From contig JAQTMD010000008.1 of the NCBI GenBank assembly GCA_028714595.1, positions 1-19,244 of the forward strand: a stretch of DNA of 19,244 bases, given 5' to 3'. Source of the stretch: Candidatus Omnitrophota bacterium (GTDB lineage: Bacteria; Omnitrophota; Gorgyraeia; Gygaellales; Profunditerraquicolaceae). Positions 14,234 through 19,244 of this stretch are shown here, piece by piece; the first letter of the stretch is position 1; each line of letters starts with the position of its first letter. The notes beneath the pieces were generated by a model that saw only the letters and a list, made by a program, of their open reading frames with translations, searched no databases and was not told the origin of the DNA. The position numbers were made by a program, and so were the translations under genes.

Positions 14234-15410
14234 TGCCGCGCTCACGGAAAGCCAAAAGGTCGTGCTCGAGAACGAAGTCATCCAGCGCATGGGCAGGCGG
14301 GCCCGCGATTATCAGCAGATAAGTCTCTATAGAGACGTCAACCCCCTGGATTGGGAGGACTGGCGCTGGCAGATGAAAAACCGCATCACCAAGTTCGACC
14401 AGATTTCTCAGGTCGTTACCCTCACTGCCGCTGAGATCGAGGGCATCAAGACCGCCAAGGGAAGAATGGCGATGGCCATCACGCCGTACTGGGCGGCCCT
14501 GATCGACCAGGACGACCCCAACTGCCCCATCCGCCGGCAGGCGATTCCGACAGACAGCGAATTCAAGATAAGCCCGTACGAGATGGCCGATCCCTGCGGA
14601 GAAGACAGCGATTCCCCTGCGCCGCATCTGGTCCATCGATACCCTGACCGGGTCCTGCTGCTTGCGACCGAGTCCTGCGCCATGTACTGCCGTCACTGTA
14701 CGCGCCGGCGTTTAGTCGGCCATGAAGAACGTCAGGAGGATCCGCTCGAGCGCTGGGATAAGGCGATCGAGTACATCCGTTCGAACAAAAAGGTACGTGA
14801 CGTGTTGATCTCCGGCGGCGACCCCTTCACCCTGGAAGACGATGTCCTGGAAGAGCTGCTCAAGAAGGTCAGGCAGATCCCGCACGTGGAGTTCCTGCGC
14901 CTCGGCACCCGGGTGCCGGTGACGCTGCCGCAGCGGATCACCGGGACTACGATCGCGATGCTTAAGAAATACGCGCCGCTGTGGATCAGTATCCATTTCA
15001 ACCATCCCAAAGAGATCACCAAACGCACCCGGATCGCCTGCGAGATGCTCGCCGATGCGGGATTCCCCCTCGGCAGCCAGACCGTGCTCCTGAAAGGCAT
15101 CAACGACCGCCCCAGTACCATGCGCAGGCTCATGCATGAGCTGCTCAGGATACGGGTACGTCCCTACTATATCTATCAGTGCGACCTGGTGAGGGGCACA
15201 CAGCACTTCCGCACGCCCGTAGAAAGCGGGATCAGCATCATCGAGAAACTGCGCGGTCACACCAGCGGCTACGCGGTCCCGATCTATGTCATCGATGCGC
15301 CCGGCGGAGGCGGGAAGATACCCATCAGCCCCGCGTACATCGTTTCCCAGGCCAAAGGCAAGTACGTGCTGCGTAATTACGAAGGCAAGGTCTTTACCTA
15401 CCTGGAATAA
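14226..15410 (+). CDS. kamA: Lysine 2,3-aminomutase (KamA-family radical SAM, PLP enzyme)
   Basis: 394 residues, close to the family's usual ~400. The radical SAM cluster motif is Cys151-x3-Cys155-x2-Cys158 in ESCAMYCRHC. The PLP-binding lysine is Lys364 in DAPGGGGKIP. Asp320 (YQCDLVRG) and Asp357 (VIDAPGG) match the two aspartates that hold the lysine side-chain amine in clostridial lysine 2,3-aminomutase; their spacing (37) and the distance from the second to the PLP lysine (7) equal those of Asp293, Asp330 and Lys337 there. Conversion of L-lysine to beta-lysine is therefore the likely reaction. GGAGG at 14211-14215 lies 10 nt before the ATG, within the upstream ATP-grasp gene. No AblB-type acetyltransferase, kamDE or EF-P/epmA gene is nearby, so the fate of beta-lysine probably involves the ATP-grasp partners. 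Confidence 0.9.
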   Translation: MANAALTESQKVVLENEVIQRMGRRARDYQQISLYRDVNPLDWEDWRWQMKNRITKFDQISQVVTLTAAEIEGIKTAKGRMAMAITPYWAALIDQDDPNCPIRRQAIPTDSEFKISPYEMADPCGEDSDSPAPHLVHRYPDRVLLLATESCAMYCRHCTRRRLVGHEERQEDPLERWDKAIEYIRSNKKVRDVLISGGDPFTLEDDVLEELLKKVRQIPHVEFLRLGTRVPVTLPQRITGTTIAMLKKYAPLWISIHFNHPKEITKRTRIACEMLADAGFPLGSQTVLLKGINDRPSTMRRLMHELLRIRVRPYYIYQCDLVRGTQHFRTPVESGISIIEKLRGHTSGYAVPIYVIDAPGGGGKIPISPAYIVSQAKGKYVLRNYEGKVFTYLE

Positions 15411-15423
15411 GGCCGATTTTTTC

Positions 15424-15452
15424 TTGACCGCCCCGCCATTAGCCCGTATAAT
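15424..15452 (+). promoter_or_regulatory. Sigma70-type promoter upstream of the EF-G-like gene
   Basis: TTGACC (15424-15429) and a perfect TATAAT (15447-15452) are separated by exactly 17 bp. Transcription would start near 15459, leaving a ~200-nt untranslated leader before the ATG at 15659. This is the best canonical promoter in the window. Confidence 0.75.
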
Positions 15453-15458
15453 AATTCT

Positions 15459-15658
15459 TGTATTTTGCCCATCCTTGTTATATTTTTGGATTTTAGTTCC
15501 TTTCAGAGCTAAAACTTCCTCAAAAATATACTGTTAGGATTGGTTCGCCGCAGCTTTCCCTAAGGAGTTACGTTCTTTTTATCGATAGACAAACGCCCTC
15601 AAAAACACCCAACCTTAAAGGATAGGTTGGTGTGCGTCTCTACGCAAGGAGTTGCCCT
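15459..15658 (+). promoter_or_regulatory. ~200-nt leader of the EF-G-like gene with hairpins and duplicated AAGGAGTT
   Basis: The leader contains TTTTAG/CTAAAA (15491-15496 with 15509-15514). Just before the start it has a hairpin of CCAACCT (15609-15615) with AGGTTGG (15624-15630), extended past a bulged C by ACA/TGT (15605-15633). AAGGAGTT occurs twice, at 15562-15569 with no usable start codon after it, and at 15646-15653, where it is the Shine-Dalgarno 7 nt before the ATG. No recognised riboswitch or leader peptide was seen. Confidence 0.45.
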
Positions 15659-17593
15659 ATGGATGTCAAGAACAAAAGAAGCATCGTATTCTTGGGCCAC
15701 GCGCAATGCGGCAAGACGTCACTTGCCGAAAGCATGCTCTTTCGCTGCAAGGCGACTTCCCGGAAGGGGACCACGCAGGAAGGCAATACCGTAAGCGACT
15801 ACAACTGGGACGAGATCGAGCGTAAATCTTCCATAAACGCCGGTTTTCTATTCTGCGATTACGCCGATACCAGGATTCAGATCATTGACGCTCCCGGCTT
15901 TGCCGATTTCCATGCCGAAGTCCTGGGGGCGCTGCGTGCCGCGGACAGCGCAATCGTGGTCGTCGACGCCCATGCCGGCGTGGAAGTGGGTACCGAAAAG
16001 CACTGGGATTCTTTGGAAGATGCAGGCATACCCCGTCTTATATTCGTGAACAAGATGGATAAGGCGGACGTTGATAAAGAAAAGATTATCGCAGACATCC
16101 AGAGTTCGCTTTCCAGGAGCGCCGTGGTGCTTGACTCAAGCGCCCTGGAAAAACTCATGGAGCAGGTCGCCGAAAGCGACGACGCGCTCCTGGAAAAGTA
16201 TCTTTCTGCGGGGAAATTGACGCTTGAAGAGATCTCAAGCGGGCTGCACAAGGCAGTCGCCGCAGCCAAGGTCTTTCCCATCCTCTTTGGTTCGGCAGCC
16301 GCTGACAGCGGGATCGATGAGCTCCTCAAGGCCATTAAAGACTTCCTCCCGCCGCCCGATGAACGGCCGAATATGCGGGTGCAGGAGGGAGAGGTCAAGC
16401 CCGAGGAGCAGGCCCCCTTCTCGGGGTTCGTGTTCAAGAGCATCTTTGATCCCTACGTGGGGCAGCTGAGCTTGGTGAGGGTTTTCTCAGGAAAGCTCGT
16501 TGCCAATACCACGTTCTATAATGTCACCCAGAAAACAACCGAGCGTTTCACCCAGATCTACCTTTTGCAGGGCAAAGATCAGCGTACGATCGATGCCGCG
16601 ACCTGCGGCGATATCATTGCCATCCCCAAACTAAAACAGACCCAGACCAATGATACCATCGCCGACCAGGCGCACCCGGTGACTTTCGAGCCCATCGTGT
16701 TCCCCGAGAGCATGATGTCGGCGTCGGTCAAGCCGCGCACGCGGCAGGACGAGGAGAAGATCTCCCAGGCGCTGGCAAAGCTGGTTGCGGAAGACCATAC
16801 CTTCAGGGTCAAGGTGGACCCGGAGACAAAAGAGATGGTCATCTCCGGCCTCGGCGACCTGCATCTGCACGTCATGGTGGGCAGGCTCAAAAAACGGTTT
16901 AACGTCGAAGTCGATCTCGGTAAACCCAAGGTCCCGTTCAAGGAGACGATCACCCGGACCGCCAAGGTTCAGGGTAAGTTCAAGCGGCAGTCAGGCGGCC
17001 GCGGACAGTACGGCGACTGCTGGCTGGAGATCCATCCGCTGCAGCATGGTCAGGGTTTTGAGTTTGTCGATAAGATCGTCGGCGGCGCCATCCCCAGGAA
17101 TTTTATCCCCTCGGTGGAAAAGGGCGTGGTCAAGGCCATGACGCAGGGAGTCATTGCCGGTTATCCGGTCGTGGATGTCCAGGTGATCCTGTTCGACGGT
17201 TCCTACCACGACGTCGACTCGTCGGATATGGCCTTTCAGATCGCCGGAGGCATGGCGCTGCGTAAGGCAGTACAGGCGGCAGGGCCGGTGCTTTTGGAGC
17301 CGATCATGGAAGTCGAAGTCTACATCCCCGAAGACTGCCTCGGCGGCGTCTCCGGAGATTTGAACGCGCGCAGGGGCAGGACCCTGGGCATGGAAGCCAA
17401 GGGAAAGATGCAGGCGGTCAAGGCAAACGTGCCCCTGGCAGAGATGTTCACGTATGCCAGCGACCTGCGCAGCCTTACCCAGGGCAAGGGCAGCTACACC
17501 ATGCATTTTTCGCACTACGAATCGGTACCGGCAAAGATCTCGCAGCCGATCATCACGGCGTTTGCCGAGCATCACAAGCCGGAAGAAGAATAG
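15659..17593 (+). CDS. EF-G-like translation-factor GTPase (EF-G2/FusA-like group)
   Basis: 644 residues from the ATG at 15659, preferred over an in-frame GTG at 15632 because AAGGAG sits 7 nt upstream and the protein then begins MDVKNKRSIVFLGHAQCGKT. G-domain motifs: P-loop GHAQCGKT (13-20), switch II DAPGFADF (77-84), NKMD (131-134) and GSAA (G5, 211-214). Domains II-V follow, including SGGRGQYGD of domain IV and GVSGDLNARRGR of domain V. It is shorter than canonical EF-G (~690-700). Phe81 stands where EF-G and EF-Tu have the GTPase-activating histidine, as in the EF-G-like group where Tyr or Phe is usual. It probably binds the ribosome as an accessory factor and may not be the main translocase. 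A promoter and long leader precede it; two palindromes and a YchF-like gene follow. Confidence 0.9.
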   Translation: MDVKNKRSIVFLGHAQCGKTSLAESMLFRCKATSRKGTTQEGNTVSDYNWDEIERKSSINAGFLFCDYADTRIQIIDAPGFADFHAEVLGALRAADSAIVVVDAHAGVEVGTEKHWDSLEDAGIPRLIFVNKMDKADVDKEKIIADIQSSLSRSAVVLDSSALEKLMEQVAESDDALLEKYLSAGKLTLEEISSGLHKAVAAAKVFPILFGSAAADSGIDELLKAIKDFLPPPDERPNMRVQEGEVKPEEQAPFSGFVFKSIFDPYVGQLSLVRVFSGKLVANTTFYNVTQKTTERFTQIYLLQGKDQRTIDAATCGDIIAIPKLKQTQTNDTIADQAHPVTFEPIVFPESMMSASVKPRTRQDEEKISQALAKLVAEDHTFRVKVDPETKEMVISGLGDLHLHVMVGRLKKRFNVEVDLGKPKVPFKETITRTAKVQGKFKRQSGGRGQYGDCWLEIHPLQHGQGFEFVDKIVGGAIPRNFIPSVEKGVVKAMTQGVIAGYPVVDVQVILFDGSYHDVDSSDMAFQIAGGMALRKAVQAAGPVLLEPIMEVEVYIPEDCLGGVSGDLNARRGRTLGMEAKGKMQAVKANVPLAEMFTYASDLRSLTQGKGSYTMHFSHYESVPAKISQPIITAFAEHHKPEEE

Positions 17594-17601
17594 AGAAGGG
17601 T

Positions 17602-17647
17602 CATCCCGCAGAACGCGGGATGCCGGCGCCATCCGTATAAGCGCCGG
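17602..17647. repeat. Pair of adjacent palindromes, REP-like
   Basis: CATCCCGC (17602-17609) pairs with GCGGGATG (17615-17622) around a 5-nt loop. CCGGCGC (17623-17629) pairs with GCGCCGG (17641-17647) around an 11-nt loop. Both stems are perfect and no T tract follows, so these are not ordinary terminators. The first resembles the dispersed TCATCCCGC...GCGGGAT palindromes of many genomes. A role in mRNA stability or differential expression of the two flanking genes is possible. Confidence 0.6.
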
Positions 17648-17671
17648 GCACAATCTGAAAGCGGGGCACGT

Positions 17672-18376
17672 ATGAAGATAGGCGTTAAAGGAACGGATAT
17701 TTTTACGCAGGGAAAGACAAGCATGGCCGATGAACGGGTGAAGACCTTGAAGGCCATGTTCAATTCACCGAAAGAGGTTTTTATCCAGATCGAGATCATC
17801 GCCGAGGAGGCAAAGCTCCTCGAGGCCGACGGCCTCATCGTTACGGAAAGCGCAAAGCTGGATCTCGTCGTCGCCGACATGGAATTCGTGGAGACGCGCC
17901 TGGCCCGCGCCGCCGATGAGGCTGAGAAGGGACTGTTGACCAGGTTCAAGGACCAACTCGATAAAGAAAGCCTGCTCTGCGACGTTGCATTGAACGAGCA
18001 GGAAAAAACGCTTGCCGCGGGTTACTCGATGCTGAGCCTCAGGCCTGTTTTCGTGGCAAAGCCGCAGGACCTCGAAGACAAGAATAAACTCCTGCTTGCC
18101 GCGTACGCGCACGCAGGTTACATCAGTTTCTTCACTGCCGGCGATAAGGATGCGCATGCCTGGTCGATTAAAAAAGGCACCACGGCCTACGACGCTGCCG
18201 GAGTCATCCATACCGCCATTCAGCAGGGGTTCATCCGCGCCGAGGTGGTGAATTTCAAGGAGCTGGTCGCTGACGGAGGATTGTCCAAGGCCCGTTCCAA
18301 TAACCATGTGCGTCTTGAAATGAAAGAGTATGTCGTGCAGGACGGGGATTATCTGGTTATCAGGACCAACAAATAA
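17672..18376 (+). CDS. YchF-like protein lacking the GTPase domain (coiled-coil + DUF933/TGS)
   Basis: 234 residues against about 363 for YchF/EngD. The C-terminal half matches the YchF TGS (DUF933) domain closely: FFTAGDKDAHAWSIKKGTTA, AAGVIHTAIQQGFIRAEVV and YVVQDGDYL. The middle (about 60-115) corresponds to the YchF helical A-domain. The N-terminus starts MKIGVKG and has a GKTS remnant followed by MADERVKTL, like the YchF segment after the P-loop, but it lacks a proper GxxxxGK[ST] motif, the DxxG switch and NKxE, so nucleotide hydrolysis is unlikely. YchF binds ribosomes; a GTP-independent ribosome-binding or antagonist role beside the EF-G-like gene is an inference. An internal ATG at 17723 is an alternative start. 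The upstream ribosome-binding site is weak (GCGGGG). Confidence 0.8.
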   Translation: MKIGVKGTDIFTQGKTSMADERVKTLKAMFNSPKEVFIQIEIIAEEAKLLEADGLIVTESAKLDLVVADMEFVETRLARAADEAEKGLLTRFKDQLDKESLLCDVALNEQEKTLAAGYSMLSLRPVFVAKPQDLEDKNKLLLAAYAHAGYISFFTAGDKDAHAWSIKKGTTAYDAAGVIHTAIQQGFIRAEVVNFKELVADGGLSKARSNNHVRLEMKEYVVQDGDYLVIRTNK

Positions 18377-18404
18377 AGCAATATACCGGGAGGAAATTCA
18401 AGCG

Positions 18405-19244
18405 ATGATCAAGATCAAGAGGGCGCTGATAAGCGTATCGGACAAGACAGGCATTGTGGAACTGGGCAAGGCCCTGGCAAAATTCGGGGTAGAGATCCTT
18501 TCAACCGGCGGCACGGCAAAAACGCTGGCACAGAACAATATCCCGGTGATTGAAGTCTCCGATTATACCGGATTCCCGGAGATGCTCGACGGACGGGTCA
18601 AGACCCTGCATCCCGGGATCCACGGCGGCCTGCTCGCCCTGCGTAAAAATCCCGAACACATGGAAACACTCCAAAAACACGGTATCGGCCTCATTGATAT
18701 GGTCGTGGTCAATCTTTATCCGTTCGAGAAGACCGTCGCAAAGCCGGATGTCACCAGAGAAGAGGCGATCGAGAACATCGATATCGGCGGGCCCTCCATG
18801 CTGCGTTCCGCGGCCAAGAACAATCAGTCGGTGGCGGTTCTGTGCAATCCGGGGCAGTACGCAGCGGTCATCGCAGAGATGGAAAAGAATAAAGGGTCTG
18901 TCAGTGAAAAAACCGCGCAAGGCTTGGCCGAGGAAGTGTTTAAGACCACCTCGCGCTACGACGCTGCCATCCATGCGTATTTAAGCAAAGGCTCGGCCGA
19001 TGCCGCTGCAGGAACATTCCCCGCAACCTTAAACCTCGGACTCAAAAAACTGCAGGAGCTGCGCTACGGCGAGAATCCCCACCAGAAAGCCGCCTTCTAT
19101 GCCGAGGCAGGCCAGGCAGCGGGTCTGGCGTCATTGAAGCAGCTCTGGGGTAAGGAGCTCTCGTTCAATAATATCCTTGACCTCAATGCCGCGGTCAATA
19201 TCACAAAAGAGTTCGCCGATCCTGCCGTGGTCTTTGTCAAGCAC
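18405..19244 (+). CDS. purH: Bifunctional AICAR transformylase / IMP cyclohydrolase (3' partial)
   Basis: 280 codons are visible and the frame runs off the window; complete PurH has about 510-520 residues. The N-terminal MGS-like IMP cyclohydrolase domain is recognisable from ALISVSDKTG, ILSTGGTAKTL, FPEMLDGRVKTLHPGIHGG, NLYPFEKTV and NIDIGGPSMLRSAAKN. The start of the transformylase domain shows YGENPHQKAAFY and GKELSFNNILDLNAA, and the window ends at FVKH, whose Lys279-His280 match the catalytic Lys-His pair of this enzyme. It performs the last two steps of de novo purine synthesis in the cytoplasm: formylation of AICAR from 10-formyl-THF, then ring closure to IMP. GGAGG at 18389-18393 lies 11 nt before the ATG, and 28 bp separate it from the YchF-like gene, so co-transcription is likely. 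Confidence 0.97.
   Translation, partial: MIKIKRALISVSDKTGIVELGKALAKFGVEILSTGGTAKTLAQNNIPVIEVSDYTGFPEMLDGRVKTLHPGIHGGLLALRKNPEHMETLQKHGIGLIDMVVVNLYPFEKTVAKPDVTREEAIENIDIGGPSMLRSAAKNNQSVAVLCNPGQYAAVIAEMEKNKGSVSEKTAQGLAEEVFKTTSRYDAAIHAYLSKGSADAAAGTFPATLNLGLKKLQELRYGENPHQKAAFYAEAGQAAGLASLKQLWGKELSFNNILDLNAAVNITKEFADPAVVFVKH

Noticed and set aside
15411..15423. Terminator after kamA suggested by a T run
   Set aside because: No convincing stem precedes the T residues at 15416-15421.
15632..15658. GTG start of the EF-G-like gene
   Set aside because: It lies at the foot of a hairpin without a ribosome-binding site; the ATG at 15659 has AAGGAG at 7 nt and fits the family's N-terminus.

Overview
The window reads as a chromosomal segment of a Gram-negative, uncultured-type bacterium. 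The main evidence for an outer membrane is the large secreted protein at 4842-7697, which ends in a predicted outer-membrane beta-barrel. The mix of genes (PAC2 family, UPF0280 family, FmdB zinc ribbon, EF-G-like factor, KamA with ATP-grasp ligases) would fit Omnitrophota or a related deep PVC-type lineage. That placement is an impression from gene content, not something demonstrated here. All protein genes lie on the + strand and are tightly packed. No tRNA, rRNA, CRISPR array or transposase gene was seen.

Left part (1-9080): six genes run almost without gaps, with overlaps or 1-2 bp spacers, and look like one transcription unit. They are a TPR/DUF3857/transglutaminase-like protein (5' end outside the window), a PilZ-membrane-coiled-coil-hydrolase fusion, an endonuclease III-type DNA glycosylase, an M1-like peptidase fused to a beta-barrel, an FmdB-type zinc ribbon, and an M20 metallopeptidase. 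Several act in the envelope or on peptides.

Middle (9081-11548): a PAC2-family protein and a YihX-like HAD phosphatase overlap by 1 bp behind a putative extended -10 promoter. A possible terminator follows, then a UPF0280 (ApbE-like) gene whose putative promoter sits so close to the ATG that its mRNA could be leaderless.

Non-coding block (11549-12238): about 690 bp carry no convincing gene but contain a remarkable amount of base-pairing. A ~220-nt imperfect long hairpin is followed by a second element closed by 11-bp and 10-bp helices, with a possible H-type pseudoknot inside. After these come a sigma70-like promoter, a short leader, and a strong intrinsic terminator that ends only about 9 nt before the next start codon. 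This looks like a structured RNA or palindromic element followed by an attenuated leader or small RNA.

Right part (12239-19244): two tandem, diverged D-Ala-D-Ala-ligase-like ATP-grasp genes are translationally coupled to a lysine 2,3-aminomutase (KamA) that keeps the lysine-binding aspartates and the PLP lysine. Together they suggest a module that makes beta-lysine and ligates it to something. Next come a sigma70-type promoter with a ~200-nt leader, an EF-G-like translation factor lacking the canonical switch II histidine, two palindromes, a YchF homologue that has lost almost all of its GTPase domain, and the 5' part of purH, which runs off the window.

The best candidates for something undescribed are the beta-lysine/ATP-grasp module with its structured, terminator-ended leader, the peptidase-barrel fusion, the PilZ-hydrolase fusion and the GTPase-less YchF protein.
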